A stretch of DNA of 33,925 nt, from the NCBI GenBank assembly GCA_003161575.1, contig PMOE01000069.1, positions 1 through 33,925 on the forward strand, read 5' to 3'. The notes under the pieces are model-generated. The model saw nothing but the letters and a program-made list of their open reading frames with translations. It had not been told where the DNA came from and did not search any database. The DNA is from Acidimicrobiaceae bacterium. Lineage in GTDB: Bacteria; Actinomycetota; Acidimicrobiia; Acidimicrobiales; RAAP-2. A program made the position numbers and the translations under genes. Positions 7,103 to 17,204 of the stretch are shown piece after piece; position 1 is the first letter of the stretch, and each line of letters starts with the position of its first letter.

Positions 7103-8997
7103 CCATCTTGGCCAATCGTTCCGGTGACCAGCGCGGCCGACCCGAGGGCCCCGACGACACGTCCCCGTTCGTGCCAGTGGGTGAGGTCGCCCGCTACAGC
7201 GCCCCGCGGGCCACGATCGACCCGGACACCTCCAAGAGTTGGCTCAAACGAGCCCTCCCGATCATGAAGGCCCACCGGGGGATCTTCATCACTGCCCTGG
7301 TGCTCTCCTTTGTCGGCTTGGTCCTCCAGGTCCAGATCCCCGACCTGTTGAACAAGGCCATCGACAACTCGATCCAGCACCACACCGTCCCTCTCAGCCA
7401 CTACGTGTGGTGGGTTGTTGGGCTCGGGGTTCTCGGCGCGATCACCGGCTACATCTCGCGGCTTTTCTTGTTCAAGACCGCCTACAACATCGAGTTCGAT
7501 CTGCGGAACATCATCTACGAACACCTGACCCGGATGTCGTTCGGCTTCTACGACCGTGTCCAGTCGGGCCAGCTCATCTCGCGGGCCAACTCCGACATCC
7601 GCTCGGTGCAGATGTACATGACATTCGCCCCGATGATCCTCGTCCAGTGCGCCATCGCCGTGGTGGCCTTCGGCTACATGCTCTCGATCAACGTTCTGCT
7701 CGCCTTCATTGCCATGGCCACCATGCCTTTCGTGTACCTCGTTGGGGTCAAGATGCGAAAGTCGATGTTCCCGGTGAGCTGGTTGATCCAGGCCCGCCTG
7801 GCCGATGTGGCCACCATCGTCGACGAGAACATCAACGGGGTCCGGGTGGTCAAGTCGTTCGCCGCCGAACCCCAGCAGCTGACATCTTTGGCCAAAGCGG
7901 CCGACAAGGTGCAGTGGGGCTACATCAAAGACGCCGACCTACGGGCCAGGTGGGCGCCGGCCATCCAGAACCTGCCCCAGGTGGGGTTGGCCTTGGTCCT
8001 CTTCTTCGGCGGGTACATGGTCATCCACGGGCAACTCGGCCTGGGCGCCATCCTCGCGTTCAGCTTCTACCTGCTCATGTTGCAAGCGCCGTTCATGATG
8101 CTCGGGATGATCATCATGATGGGTCAGCGGGCCGCGGCGTCGGCTGACCGCATCTACGAGATCCTGGACGAACAGCCCACCGTGGTCGATCGACCCGGGG
8201 CGTTCGACCTGGTCGAGTGCGAGGGGGATGTGCGCTATGAATCCGTCGACTTCGCCTACGGAGGAGCGGACGGACCACTGGTCCTCGAAGGCCTCGATCT
8301 GCACCTCAGTCCGGGCGAAACGGTCGCCATGGTGGGACGGACCGGGACCGGCAAGTCCACCGTGGCTCGGCTGCTCACCCGCTTCTATGACGCGACGGGT
8401 GGCCGGGTGCTGATCGACGGGCACGACGTACGCGACGTGACGATGAATAGCTTGCGCTCGCATATCGGCATCGTGCTCGACGAGCCGTTCCTCTTCTCGG
8501 TCTCCATCCGCGACAACATCGCTTACGGCAAGCCTGACGCACCCATGGCCGACATCGAGGCCGCCGCTGTCGCCGCTGGCGCCGACCAGTTCATTGCTGA
8601 GCTGCCCGGGGGGTACGACACCGTGGTCGGTGAGCGTGGATACACGCTCTCGGGTGGCCAACGCCAGCGCATCGCCATCGCCCGCACGCTGTTGGTCAAC
8701 CCTCCGATCCTGATCCTCGACGACGCCACCAGCGCCATCGACGTCCAGGTCGAGCTCAAGATCCACGGTGCCTTGCGCGAGCTCATGAAGGGTCGGACCA
8801 CCCTGATCATCGCCCACCGGCTCTCCACCATCAGCCTGGCAGATCGCGTAGTGCTCCTTGACCAAGGCCGCATCGTGGCCGACGGCACCCACGCCTCCCT
8901 ACTCGCCAGCACGCCTCTTTATGGCGAGGTACTGGCCCAAGCCGAAGAACAAGAGGCCGCCTTCGACCGCGAACCCGCAACCCAGGGCGTCGACTGA
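7099..8997 (+). CDS. ABC exporter half-transporter 1 (degenerate ATP-site subunit)
   Basis: A 632-residue type IV ABC exporter: hydrophilic leader of about 50 residues, six-helix transmembrane domain (about 55-345), then a nucleotide-binding domain. Walker A is 'GRTGTGKST' (about residue 413), the signature is intact 'LSGGQRQR' (about 517) and the H-loop is 'IIAHRLST'. Two key positions deviate: the Walker B segment reads 'ILILDDATSAID', with Asp in place of the catalytic Glu, and the Q-loop reads 'IVLDEPFLF' with Asp where Gln is expected. Such changes mark the non-catalytic half of heterodimeric exporters of the TM287/288 or BmrCD type. It overlaps the next gene by one base (TGATG). Likely exports a hydrophobic drug or lipid. 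Confidence 0.93.
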   Translation: MTILANRSGDQRGRPEGPDDTSPFVPVGEVARYSAPRATIDPDTSKSWLKRALPIMKAHRGIFITALVLSFVGLVLQVQIPDLLNKAIDNSIQHHTVPLSHYVWWVVGLGVLGAITGYISRLFLFKTAYNIEFDLRNIIYEHLTRMSFGFYDRVQSGQLISRANSDIRSVQMYMTFAPMILVQCAIAVVAFGYMLSINVLLAFIAMATMPFVYLVGVKMRKSMFPVSWLIQARLADVATIVDENINGVRVVKSFAAEPQQLTSLAKAADKVQWGYIKDADLRARWAPAIQNLPQVGLALVLFFGGYMVIHGQLGLGAILAFSFYLLMLQAPFMMLGMIIMMGQRAAASADRIYEILDEQPTVVDRPGAFDLVECEGDVRYESVDFAYGGADGPLVLEGLDLHLSPGETVAMVGRTGTGKSTVARLLTRFYDATGGRVLIDGHDVRDVTMNSLRSHIGIVLDEPFLFSVSIRDNIAYGKPDAPMADIEAAAVAAGADQFIAELPGGYDTVVGERGYTLSGGQRQRIAIARTLLVNPPILILDDATSAIDVQVELKIHGALRELMKGRTTLIIAHRLSTISLADRVVLLDQGRIVADGTHASLLASTPLYGEVLAQAEEQEAAFDREPATQGVD

Positions 8998-10925
8998 TGG
9001 GCTGGGGAGGAATGGGCGGTGCCCCGATGGGCGGGGGCGGCACGCCCGGACAGGCGGTGGGTGGTCTGCCCTTCGGGGGCATCCCGTGGGAGCTCCAAAA
9101 GGGAGTGGACCAGCTGCTGGCCGAAGAGCCAGAACGCGGCGAGCCCGGCGTGACGTTCTCCCAGCAAAAGAGCGCAGCCGATGGACGGCGCTTGACCCTG
9201 TGGCACTTGCTCACGGAGTACCCCGGCATGCTGTGGCTGGCCGGACTGTTGATCGTGATCATCAGTGTGGTCATGCAGGCGGGCCCGAAACTGACCGAGT
9301 TCGCCATCAACGACGGGATGTCGCCCCACCACGAGCACCTCTGGATCGTGGCCGCCGCCGCCGCCGTGTACCTGTTGTCCGTCGGCATCACCTGGTTCGC
9401 CCAGAACGCCCAGATGAAGGTCACCGGTCGGCTGGCTGCGTGGGTCATGAACGACCTACGGGTCAAGATATTCACCCACCTCCAGCGCCTCTCGCTCGAC
9501 TACTTCACCGAGGAGAAGGCGGGCGTGATCATGTCCCGTATGACGAGCGACATTGAGAACCTCCAACAGCTGCTCCAAGACGGGCTCTCCCAGTTCGCCA
9601 TCCAGGGATTGACCATGATCGTGATCACGGTTCTGCTGTTCACCACGAACGTCCGCCTGGCTCTGATCACCGTTGTTCTCATCGTCCCCGCCCTCACCAT
9701 CGCCACGCTCTGGTTCCGCAAGGCTTCCGAGCGTGGATACGATCGGGTCCGCGACGGGATCGCCAACGTGCTGGCCGATCTCTCCGAGAGCCTGCACGGA
9801 ATCCGGATCGTCACCGCACACAACCGCCAGCGCCACAACGTGCTGCACCATCGCAACGTGGTGGGTGACTACCGCGACGCCAACAACTACACGGCCCAGA
9901 TCAACGCCTTCTACGGGCCGGGCACCCAGTTCCTCGGCGTGATCGGCCAGGCGGTACTGCTGGCCATCGGCGGCTACATGGTGGTGCATCACCAACTCTC
10001 CATCGGTGCACTGGTGGCCTTCTTCTTGTACCTGAACCGCTTCTTCCAGCCCATCCAACTGCTGGTGCAGCAGTACAACACCTACCAACAAGGACAGGCC
10101 TCGGTGCTCAAACTGCGCGCGCTGCTGTCCTCCGAACCCACCGTGGTCGAAGCGCCCGACGCCACAGAGTTGGCGCTCATCGACGGAGAGATCGTTTTCG
10201 ATCACGTCTCCTTCGGCTATGACCCGTCGACCCCAGTGATCGAAGATGTCGACCTCCGCATCGCCCCGGGCGAGACGATCGCGTTCGTCGGTCCGACCGG
10301 GGCCGGCAAGTCCACCCTGGCCAAGCTGGTCACTCGCTTCTACGACCCGACCGCCGGCGCAGTGCGGATCGACGGCCACGACCTGCGCGACGTCACGCTG
10401 TCCTCGCTCAGGCGTCAGCTGGGCGTCGTGCCCCAAGAACCATTCCTCTTCGCCGGGACCATCCGGGACAACATCTCCTTCGCCCGGCCCAACTCGAGCC
10501 AGGAGGAAATCGAAGAAGCGGTGCGCACCGTCGGGCTCGGCGAACTGATCGAGGGCCTCCCCAACGGGCTCGACACCGTGGTCCACGAGCGGGGGCAATC
10601 GCTCTCATCAGGCGAACGCCAGCTCATCGCCTTGGCCCGGGCCTTCCTGGCCCATCCCCGGGTTCTCGTCCTCGACGAGGCCACGTCCAACCTCGATCTG
10701 CAGTCAGAGACCAAGATCGAGGCCGCCCTCGACGCCCTCCTCGAGGCCCGCACGGCGGTGCTCATCGCCCACCGGCTCTCGACGGCCCGGCGGGCCGATC
10801 GCATCGTGGTGGTCGACGAGGGGCACATCGCCGAGGTCGGGTCCCATGACGAACTGGTCGCCCGCGGTGGCCGTTATGCCGAGATGTACGCCACCTGGGT
10901 CAGCCAATCCCATTCGATCGTCTGA
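8997..10925 (+). CDS. ABC exporter half-transporter 2 (canonical Walker B subunit)
   Basis: A 642-residue partner of the preceding gene. It starts with a Gly/Met/Pro-rich leader ('MGWGGMGGAPMGGGG') and has a six-helix membrane domain (about 75-365) and an NBD. Walker A 'GPTGAGKST' (about 431), Q-loop 'VVPQEPFLF', Walker B with catalytic Glu 'VLVLDEATSNLD', H-loop 'IAHRLST' are canonical. The signature motif is altered to 'LSSGERQ' from LSGGQ. In a heterodimer this signature faces the Walker A/B of the other subunit, so the altered motif pairs with that subunit's Asp-containing Walker B to give one degenerate and one working ATP site. That complementarity strongly supports an obligate heterodimer. 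Confidence 0.94.
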   Translation: MGWGGMGGAPMGGGGTPGQAVGGLPFGGIPWELQKGVDQLLAEEPERGEPGVTFSQQKSAADGRRLTLWHLLTEYPGMLWLAGLLIVIISVVMQAGPKLTEFAINDGMSPHHEHLWIVAAAAAVYLLSVGITWFAQNAQMKVTGRLAAWVMNDLRVKIFTHLQRLSLDYFTEEKAGVIMSRMTSDIENLQQLLQDGLSQFAIQGLTMIVITVLLFTTNVRLALITVVLIVPALTIATLWFRKASERGYDRVRDGIANVLADLSESLHGIRIVTAHNRQRHNVLHHRNVVGDYRDANNYTAQINAFYGPGTQFLGVIGQAVLLAIGGYMVVHHQLSIGALVAFFLYLNRFFQPIQLLVQQYNTYQQGQASVLKLRALLSSEPTVVEAPDATELALIDGEIVFDHVSFGYDPSTPVIEDVDLRIAPGETIAFVGPTGAGKSTLAKLVTRFYDPTAGAVRIDGHDLRDVTLSSLRRQLGVVPQEPFLFAGTIRDNISFARPNSSQEEIEEAVRTVGLGELIEGLPNGLDTVVHERGQSLSSGERQLIALARAFLAHPRVLVLDEATSNLDLQSETKIEAALDALLEARTAVLIAHRLSTARRADRIVVVDEGHIAEVGSHDELVARGGRYAEMYATWVSQSHSIV

Positions 10926-10939
10926 GTCGCTTGAACGAG

Positions 10940-11782
10940 ATGGCCACCATCGCCACCGACCCGGTCGGGTCCTATATCCGCCAGCTCCAGCTGGCCTTCG
11001 AAACCACCGACGGCGTCACCACGGGACGTCTCCCGGTACATCCCGCCTTGTGCTCGGCTCCGGGCCTCGTCCGCATCGGGGCTCTCACCATCCTGGCCGA
11101 CTGCGTCGCCGGGTTTGACGCCCTCAGCGCGTTCGACATGGCCTGGGTCGGGACGTCGGAGCTGGGCATTCACGGACCGTTCGGCACCGTCGTCGGCGAC
11201 GAGATCATCGCCACGGGACGTCTACTCAAACAGCGCAAGTCCGGCGGGGTCTTCGAGATCTCGATGCGCGACAGCGGGCGACGGGACGGCCACGGACCGT
11301 TGGCCACTGCCACAGTGACCTTGAGCCTGTTGAGCCAACAGCGCGGTAGCAAGCTCGACTCGGCGATCGCCGAGCACACAGGCCAGCTGGCCCCAGTCAC
11401 GCCGCTCACCTCTCTGAGCGATGTCCTCGAGCCCCGATCCCTGCCTGGCCGGGGACTCGCCTTGGAGCTAACCGACAACGTCCGCAACAGCTGGCAGGTC
11501 CTGAGCGGCGGGGTCGCCGCCCTCTTGACCGAGCTGGCTGCCCAAGAAGCAGCCGCCGAGGCGCTCGGAGGCCACTGCATTGTCGACGGGCTTTCTCTTC
11601 ACTTCCTCGCCCCGGGCCGGTCGGGGCCGGTAGAGGCTCGGGCCGACGTGCTCGCGGCACAAACCGACCGCAACGGCATCGCCCCGGGTACGGCCCATCT
11701 GTCGGTGCGGCTGACCGACGCGGGAGCCGAGGACCGTCTGATCGTGGCGGCTACGGCCACCGCCCATCGCTCGCCCGCCTAG
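10940..11782 (+). CDS. Tandem hotdog-fold acyl-CoA thioesterase-like protein
   Basis: A 280-residue protein from ATG 10940 (TTG 10931 is in frame three codons earlier). It lies 14 bases after the exporter gene, so it is probably the last gene of the MarR operon. Two hotdog-like halves are visible. The first contains 'VHPALCSAPGLVRIGALTILADCVAG', a PaaI-like substrate-helix segment. The second contains 'NVRNSWQVLSGGVAALLTELAAQ' and 'FLAPGRSGPVEARADVL'. Single-chain double-hotdog proteins hydrolyse or bind acyl-CoAs. Its location with the exporter hints that the exported compound is, or is released from, a CoA ester (inference). Catalytic residues cannot be assigned with confidence. Confidence 0.72.
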   Translation: MATIATDPVGSYIRQLQLAFETTDGVTTGRLPVHPALCSAPGLVRIGALTILADCVAGFDALSAFDMAWVGTSELGIHGPFGTVVGDEIIATGRLLKQRKSGGVFEISMRDSGRRDGHGPLATATVTLSLLSQQRGSKLDSAIAEHTGQLAPVTPLTSLSDVLEPRSLPGRGLALELTDNVRNSWQVLSGGVAALLTELAAQEAAAEALGGHCIVDGLSLHFLAPGRSGPVEARADVLAAQTDRNGIAPGTAHLSVRLTDAGAEDRLIVAATATAHRSPA

Positions 11783-11806
11783 CAGGAGAAGCCGCCCGAC
11801 CCGCCG

Positions 11807-12673
11807 TCAGTGCCCGGCGTTCTTCACGATGGCGTCGATGACCTGGTGCCATACTTCGACCGGCAAGTCGTGGCCCATGCCCTCGATCATGAGCAGGTCG
11901 GCGTGTGCGATCGCTGCTGCGGTCGCCCGGCCACCACTCGGGTTGACGAGCACATCGCCGTCGCCGTGGATGACCAAGGTGGGCACCGCCACCTCGCCCA
12001 GCCGGGCCGTGCGGTCCGGCGAGGCCACTATGGCCGCAAACTGCCGACCGACGCCCTCGGGACAAAAAGATCGGTCAAAGGCGGCCGCGGCTCGGCGCCG
12101 GATGCGGTCGTCGTCGAAGGGAAACCCCGGAGAGCCGATGGTCCGCCAGACCTCGACCTCGTGGGCGATGAACTCGTCGCGCCCACTCGGCGGGGGCGTC
12201 ACAAGGATCTCGAGTGCCTTCTCGCTCGGGCGGCCAACGGAAGGATCCCCGGTGGTGGACATGATCGAGCACAAGCTGAGCACCCGGTCGGGATGGTCGA
12301 TGGTCAACTGTTGGGCGATCATGCCGCCCATCGACACTCCGACCACATGGGCGGCGTGCACATGGAGGGCATCGAGGAGCCCGGCCGCGTCATCGGCCAT
12401 GTCCGAGAGGAAATAGGGAGCACTCGAAGTGTCCCCGCCGAGCAGCGCCGCCAAGTTGGGGGCCGGCGCCTGTTCAAATTTGGTGGACAGACCGACGTCG
12501 CGGTTGTCAAAGCGGACCACGAAGTAGCCCCGCTCGGCCAGCTGCTCGCAGATTTCGCTGTCCCAGGCAATCAGCTGGCCCCCGAGGCCCATCACGAGTA
12601 AGAGCGGCGTGGCGCCCCGCTCGCCGAAGGTCTCGTACTCGATCTCGATTCCGTTGGACCTGGCCGTGGGCAT
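11807..12673 (-). CDS. Alpha/beta-hydrolase fold protein
   Basis: A 288-residue minus-strand protein from ATG 12673 (ATG 12703 would add ten residues). It shows the family's oxyanion region 'LLVMGLGGQLIAW', the nucleophile elbow 'GVSMGGMIA' with Ser, the acid in 'HGDGDVLV', and the catalytic His in 'EGMGHDLP'. The early 'RFDNRDVGLST' segment is typical of a soluble esterase/hydrolase group common in actinobacteria. There is no signal peptide, so it is cytosolic. It lies 151 bases downstream of the acyl-CoA ligase on the same strand and could be co-transcribed. Possible roles are ester, lactone or C-C hydrolysis; the substrate is unknown. Confidence 0.87.
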   Translation of the reverse strand: MPTARSNGIEIEYETFGERGATPLLLVMGLGGQLIAWDSEICEQLAERGYFVVRFDNRDVGLSTKFEQAPAPNLAALLGGDTSSAPYFLSDMADDAAGLLDALHVHAAHVVGVSMGGMIAQQLTIDHPDRVLSLCSIMSTTGDPSVGRPSEKALEILVTPPPSGRDEFIAHEVEVWRTIGSPGFPFDDDRIRRRAAAAFDRSFCPEGVGRQFAAIVASPDRTARLGEVAVPTLVIHGDGDVLVNPSGGRATAAAIAHADLLMIEGMGHDLPVEVWHQVIDAIVKNAGH

Positions 12674-12824
12674 TGGGACCCCTCCTCGCTCGCGGTGCCC
12701 CACTCTACGAGCAGGTGCCGTCCGGTGCGCCAGCCGCCGGAGCCTCGTGCCCCGACTGGGTGCCCGGAAGGTGACAGCTTTCAGCCAACAGTGCCATTGG
12801 GCGGGGCGGCGGCAGGACCGACCT

Positions 12825-14438
12825 TCAGGAGATCTTGCGCTCCCGGCCTTCCCAGAACGGGTCGCGCAGCTGGCGTTTCAAGACCTTGCCCGACGGGTTG
12901 CGCGGCAGGGAATCGACGAAATCGATCGATTTCGGGCACTTGTAGCTAGCCAACCTCTCATGACACAAAGAGATGAGCTCATCACACGTAACCGCTGTGC
13001 CCATCCCTTCACCGCGCACTCCCACGACGATGGCCTTGACGGCCTCGCCCCACGTCTCGTCAGGGATACCAATCACCGCGGCGTCAGCGACGCCGGGATG
13101 TGAGAGCAGGACGTTTTCGATCTCGGCCGGGTACACGTTTTCGCCACCGGTCACGATCATGTCCTTGATCCGATCGCGCAAGAACAGGTACCCCTCTTCG
13201 TCGAGATACCCGGCGTCACCGGTACGAAGCCAGCCCGCCGCGTCAACCACTCGCGCGGTCTCTTCGGGCTTTTTCCAGTAACCGAGCATGTTGTAGGGCG
13301 ATCGGGTCCATAGCTCCCCACCTGAGTTGGGCGCCTGGTCGGCGCCGGTTTCCGTACCGACGATCCGTAGCTCCACATGGGGATGGGGCTTCCCGGCTGA
13401 TCGCAGCAGGTAGCGGCGGGGACCGTCGGGATCGTGGTCCTCAGAACGCAGTGCCGTGATCGCCCCGGTCGTCTCGGTCATGCCGTAAACCTGTGTGAGA
13501 TCGCACCCAAAGACCTTCAGGCACTTGACCAGCACGTCCTCGGAGATGGGGGATGCCCCGTAGAAGATGTTGCGCAGGCTCGACAGGTCAGTCGTCTCGA
13601 TGGCCGGGGTGACGAGCAGGATCATGAGGACGGCGGGAACGACGAAGGTCTCAGTAATGCGCTCGACCTCTATCAGCCGCAAGAACTCGACTGGGTCCAC
13701 ATCTCGCAGGATGACCGACTTCCCTCCGCGCGACATGCCGCAGAGGGCCCAACCCGAGCCACCGATATGGAAGAGGGGCATGGCGATCAGACTCACGGTC
13801 GCCTTATCGACGTTGAACGTGCCGCCGGCCTCGCTGATCGCCGTGGCCATGTTGGCGTTGGTGAGCATGACGCCTTTGGGCAGTCCAGTGGTGCCCGAGG
13901 TGTACAGCTGCATCGATACGGCCTGGGGCGAACCGACATACCCCGGGTCGACGTTCGGTCGGTCGGCCACCCACTCGTCGAAGCCGACCCTCCGGGCGAG
14001 CTCCGATGCTCCCCCAAGGTCAGCCTGCTCTTTTGGATCACCGAGCACGACCACCCGCCGGACATGGGGCAGTCCGCCCTCCATCTGGACGAGACACCCC
14101 AGGTAGTCGGGGTGCACGACGAGGAGGACGGCCTCCGAGTCGTCGATCACCGCTTCCATCTCGGGGGGCGCCAGGCGCCAGTTGACGGCCACGTTCACTG
14201 CCCCGATGAAGGCACCGCCGAAGAGGATGTCGAAATACGCGAGGCCGTTGCGGTCGAGGAAGGCGATCCGGGTATCAGGCCCGATTCCCTCAGACAAGAG
14301 GGCCTGGGCCACCCGGCTCGCTCGTTCGTGCTGCTCAGCCCAGGTTCGACGTTGTCCACCTGCCACCAGCATCGGGGCATCGGGGCGCTCAGCGCTGTGA
14401 GCCCGGAGCACGCCGGCGACGGTGAATCGATTCTGCAT
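12825..14438 (-). CDS. AMP-forming acyl-CoA ligase (FadD-like)
   Basis: A 537-residue adenylate-forming enzyme from ATG 14438, preceded on its strand by GAGGG at good spacing; the open frame upstream adds a non-conserved 26 residues. The P-loop is '[19 protein letters not shown]', A5 is '[10 protein letters not shown]', A7 '[21 protein letters not shown]', A8 '[17 protein letters not shown]', and the catalytic Lys is in '[15 protein letters not shown]'. It activates a carboxylic acid to its CoA thioester via an acyl-adenylate. In context it may load a fatty, steroid or terpenoid acid for the thiolase/SDR pathway. It is divergent from the P450 gene, separated by 125 bases, which could hold a shared control region. 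Confidence 0.95.
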   Translation of the reverse strand: MQNRFTVAGVLRAHSAERPDAPMLVAGGQRRTWAEQHERASRVAQALLSEGIGPDTRIAFLDRNGLAYFDILFGGAFIGAVNVAVNWRLAPPEMEAVIDDSEAVLLVVHPDYLGCLVQMEGGLPHVRRVVVLGDPKEQADLGGASELARRVGFDEWVADRPNVDPGYVGSPQAVSMQLYTSGTTGLPKGVMLTNANMATAISEAGGTFNVDKATVSLIAMPLFHIGGSGWALCGMSRGGKSVILRDVDPVEFLRLIEVERITETFVVPAVLMILLVTPAIETTDLSSLRNIFYGASPISEDVLVKCLKVFGCDLTQVYGMTETTGAITALRSEDHDPDGPRRYLLRSAGKPHPHVELRIVGTETGADQAPNSGGELWTRSPYNMLGYWKKPEETARVVDAAGWLRTGDAGYLDEEGYLFLRDRIKDMIVTGGENVYPAEIENVLLSHPGVADAAVIGIPDETWGEAVKAIVVGVRGEGMGTAVTCDELISLCHERLASYKCPKSIDFVDSLPRNPSGKVLKRQLRDPFWEGRERKIS

Positions 14439-14563
14439 CAGGGCCCCCTCTTCGAACTGCGCAGGCCACACTAGGCCAAGCGAATTGTCGGCATTCTCGG
14501 ACCGGTGGCCCAGCAAGTACCGACGCCGCGCAGCCGAGACGTCGTACCCGTAGATTAGGGCCC

Positions 14564-15787
14564 GTGCTGTCGGAGTCCGAGGAGAGCCAGCCCGTCGGAC
14601 CGCCCGAGTTCGACCCGTTCTCCTCCACCTTCTTCAACGATCCCTATCCGCTCTACCGACGGCTCCGGGACGAAGCGCCCGTGTACTTCAGCGAGCAGTA
14701 CGGTTTTTGGGCTCTCTCGCGCTATGAGGACGTGGTTGCCGCCACCCGAGACTGGGAGACCTATTCGAGCACCAAAGGCGTCGACCTCGTGATGTTGCGC
14801 AGCGGGGAGACCCCTCCGCCGAGCATGATCATGATGGATCCACCCGAGCACCACCGCATGCGGTTGCTCGTAAGCAAGATCTTCTCGCCTCACGCCATCG
14901 GCGAGCTAGAGCCAATGGTGCGTGAGGTCATTGGATCAGTCCTCGACGATCTCACCGATCGCAAAGACTTCGACGCCGTCGGCGACTTCGCCGGGCCGTT
15001 CCCGGTTGAGATCATCTCGCGCATGCTCGGGATCCCCGTCGAAGACCGTCAACGGATTCGGCACTGGGCCGACAGTTTCTTGCACCGAGAGGTCGGCGCT
15101 ACCGAGTACGGCGACCAAGCGCTCCGATCGATGCTCGAGTTTGCGACCTACCTCTACGAGTTGGTCACCGAGAAGCGTCAACGCCCCGCCGACGACATGC
15201 TGAGCAGACTCTGTAGCGCCGAGGTGGCCCGCGAGGACGGCGTGACCACGGCTCTTGATGATGTGGAGATCACCGGCTTCGCCATGTTGCTGGCCGCGGC
15301 AGGGGCCGAGACAGTGACCAAGCTGGTGGCCAACGCCATTGTGCTCTTCGCCAGGAACCCCGCCGAGTGGCAGAAGGTTCTCACCGACAAAGATCGCCTC
15401 CCGGCGGCAGTGGAAGAAATCCTTCGTTACTGGCCACCCTCCCAATACCAGGGGCGATTCTCGATGCGTGAACGTACGTTTTGCGACACCACCATCCCGG
15501 CCGGTCAGCCCATCCTCCTCTTGACCGGGGCAGCAACCCGCGATGAACGGGCCTTTGCGGACCCGGACCGATTCAACGTTGATCGCAAACCCGGATTGGC
15601 GATCGGCTTCGGCCACGGCATCCACACCTGCCTGGGCGCGGCGTTGGCCCGTATGGAGAGCCGGATCGCAATCGAGGAGTGGGCCCGGCGCTGGCCCCGG
15701 TTCGCCATCGACGAAGGGGGACTGCGCCGGGTCCAGATGGCCAACGTCGCCGGCTTCTCGAGTGTCCCGGTGGCCGTGGGGGTCTGA
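14564..15787 (+). CDS. Cytochrome P450, bacterial soluble type
   Basis: A 407-residue protein from GTG 14564, soluble and without a membrane anchor. The N-terminus has the usual '[21 protein letters not shown]' and '[10 protein letters not shown]'. '[20 protein letters not shown]' is the C-helix region. The I-helix is '[13 protein letters not shown]' with the acid/alcohol Glu-Thr pair, ExxR is 'EEILRY', and the heme-binding loop is '[10 protein letters not shown]' with Cys as the iron ligand (about residue 354). The enzyme needs ferredoxin and reductase, neither of which is in the window. TAGATT at about 14551-14556 is a possible -10 element, consistent with a short leader. It is convergent with the next hydrolase (12 bases between stops). 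Substrate not predictable; hydroxylation of a terpenoid or steroid-like acid fits the neighbours. Confidence 0.95.
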   Translation: MLSESEESQPVGPPEFDPFSSTFFNDPYPLYRRLRDEAPVYFSEQYGFWALSRYEDVVAATRDWETYSSTKGVDLVMLRSGETPPPSMIMMDPPEHHRMRLLVSKIFSPHAIGELEPMVREVIGSVLDDLTDRKDFDAVGDFAGPFPVEIISRMLGIPVEDRQRIRHWADSFLHREVGATEYGDQALRSMLEFATYLYELVTEKRQRPADDMLSRLCSAEVAREDGVTTALDDVEITGFAMLLAAAGAETVTKLVANAIVLFARNPAEWQKVLTDKDRLPAAVEEILRYWPPSQYQGRFSMRERTFCDTTIPAGQPILLLTGAATRDERAFADPDRFNVDRKPGLAIGFGHGIHTCLGAALARMESRIAIEEWARRWPRFAIDEGGLRRVQMANVAGFSSVPVAVGV

Positions 15788-15799
15788 AGGACACCGCTC

Positions 15800-16756
15800 T
15801 CAGGATGCGGCGTCGGTCATCGACGCCGGATCCGGCATCCACTTGGTAGCTCCGCCGTGGCCGTCGCGCCCGCAGAGCAGCGACCGGATCTCTTCGGAGG
15901 TCAGGTGACTCGGCTCGGTGTTCTCCATGAAATCGGTCAGCACATCTACGAAACGGTCGGGCTGTTCTGAGTGCGGGAAGTGACCGACCCCGTCCATCAC
16001 CACAAGCTGGCTGCCCGGGATCGCCTCGTGGGCAGCGTAGGCATGGCTGACCGGGATGATCTCGTCTTGTTCGCCCCACACGATAAGGGTCGGCACCCCG
16101 GCCGCCAGGTACAGGCGATCCATTGCGCTCACCGATTGTCCGCCGGGATCAATGACGGAGCGCATCGTCTTGACGAAGGCGCTCCGATTACCCGTCTCTG
16201 TCAACGACCCGTAGGCCCGCCATATCTCGGCGGCCCGCTCGGAACGGATGCCCCTTTGATGAAAGAACCGAGCAACGGCGTTACCGGTCTCCCACACGGT
16301 GCGAGGAAACAGGACCGGCATCACATATTCGGCCCCCGGCACGCTGGCGAGCCGCAGGATCCAACTCACCTCCCGACCCAGTCCACCGCTGTCGACGAGC
16401 ACGAGCCGTTCGCAGCATTCGGGGTGCTGGTAGGTGAGCTGCATGGCCACGCCGCCACCGAAGGACTGTCCGACGATCGTGGCTCGGTCGATGCCGAGGA
16501 GGGCCAACAAGTCCCGCAGGCCACTCGCATGGGCCCCGAGGGAGTAGTCACCGGTCGGCGTGGCCGAATTGCCATGGCCGATCAGGTCGGGGGCGATGAC
16601 GCTGTAGCGTTCCGCCAGCTTGGGCATGACCCCCTTCCACGAACGTGAGCTGCCGGCCATGCCATGAATGAGTAGGAGGACGGGCCCGCTCCCACCACGC
16701 CGAAAGCACACGTCATGACCGTGGACGCTGATCCGCTCGAGTTCGAAATGGGCCAT
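15800..16756 (-). CDS. Alpha/beta hydrolase (lipolytic/MhpC-like)
   Basis: A 318-residue minus-strand protein from ATG 16756. The frame stays open to 17038, but the extra residues have no family character, and GGGGAAG lies about 11 bases before the chosen ATG. Motifs: oxyanion 'LLLIHGMAGSSRSWKG', 'APDLIGHGNSATP', nucleophile elbow 'VGQSFGGGVAM', acid 'WGEQDEIIP', His 'DGVGHFPHSEQP'. The C-terminal 35 residues after 'FMENTEPSHL' extend beyond the fold. Cytosolic. In this context it could hydrolyse a ring-cleavage or ester intermediate. Confidence 0.9.
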   Translation of the reverse strand: MAHFELERISVHGHDVCFRRGGSGPVLLLIHGMAGSSRSWKGVMPKLAERYSVIAPDLIGHGNSATPTGDYSLGAHASGLRDLLALLGIDRATIVGQSFGGGVAMQLTYQHPECCERLVLVDSGGLGREVSWILRLASVPGAEYVMPVLFPRTVWETGNAVARFFHQRGIRSERAAEIWRAYGSLTETGNRSAFVKTMRSVIDPGGQSVSAMDRLYLAAGVPTLIVWGEQDEIIPVSHAYAAHEAIPGSQLVVMDGVGHFPHSEQPDRFVDVLTDFMENTEPSHLTSEEIRSLLCGRDGHGGATKWMPDPASMTDAAS

Positions 16757-17204
16757 TGGCCCATTCTTCCCCAGAACTTGCCCTTCGCTGACATGACCGT
16801 CTCGTTCCCACGAACGTTTGTTGAAACAAGCCGGTGTAGTTCGTTCACCGCTCGGCCTCGACGGGTTCGGGCGATCCAGGTCGTTCATGGCCCGTATCAC
16901 CGGTGGTTCATTGCCCCAACGGCACCGATACGAGCCGCGCCCGATCGAGTTCCCGGCCGGAAGCGACGAGGCTGCGCACCTCGGTGGCCGGGACATCGAC
17001 GACTCAGCCACCGACGACATCGCCGCCCACCACCCCAATCACCGCACCGCCGACGACCAAGCCGCCGCCCGGCAAACAGCCACCGAGCGCCGGGGCTAGG
17101 AGCGGAACAACGAAGCGGCGTCGGAGCCTGCGCCGCCGTGTGATCGCCCGGCGGCATCGGCTTCCGGCCGGTCCGGATCGGCGCGATCGGCGCGATCGGC
17201 CGGG
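16757..17204. other. Gene-poor stretch, no convincing coding sequence
   Basis: This 450-base stretch lies upstream of the hydrolase and downstream of the small membrane protein gene. The plus strand at about 17000-17090 encodes a Thr/Pro-rich run ('TTSPPTTPITAPPTTKPPPG'), and the minus strand encodes a Gly/Val-rich run interrupted by a stop. Neither belongs to an ORF with a recognisable start or domain. A short direct repeat (GATCGGCGC twice in a row) lies near 17176-17193. It borders decayed genes, so it may be old gene debris; I see nothing definite. Confidence 0.4.

Noticed and set aside
13434-14474. 346-codon plus-strand frame opposite the acyl-CoA ligase
   Set aside because: Every ligase core motif is on the minus strand; the plus frame shows His/Asp-rich antisense composition.
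17000-17100. Thr/Pro-rich plus-strand frame as a secreted linker protein
   Set aside because: No start, signal peptide or domain, and the frame runs on into antisense of the membrane protein gene.
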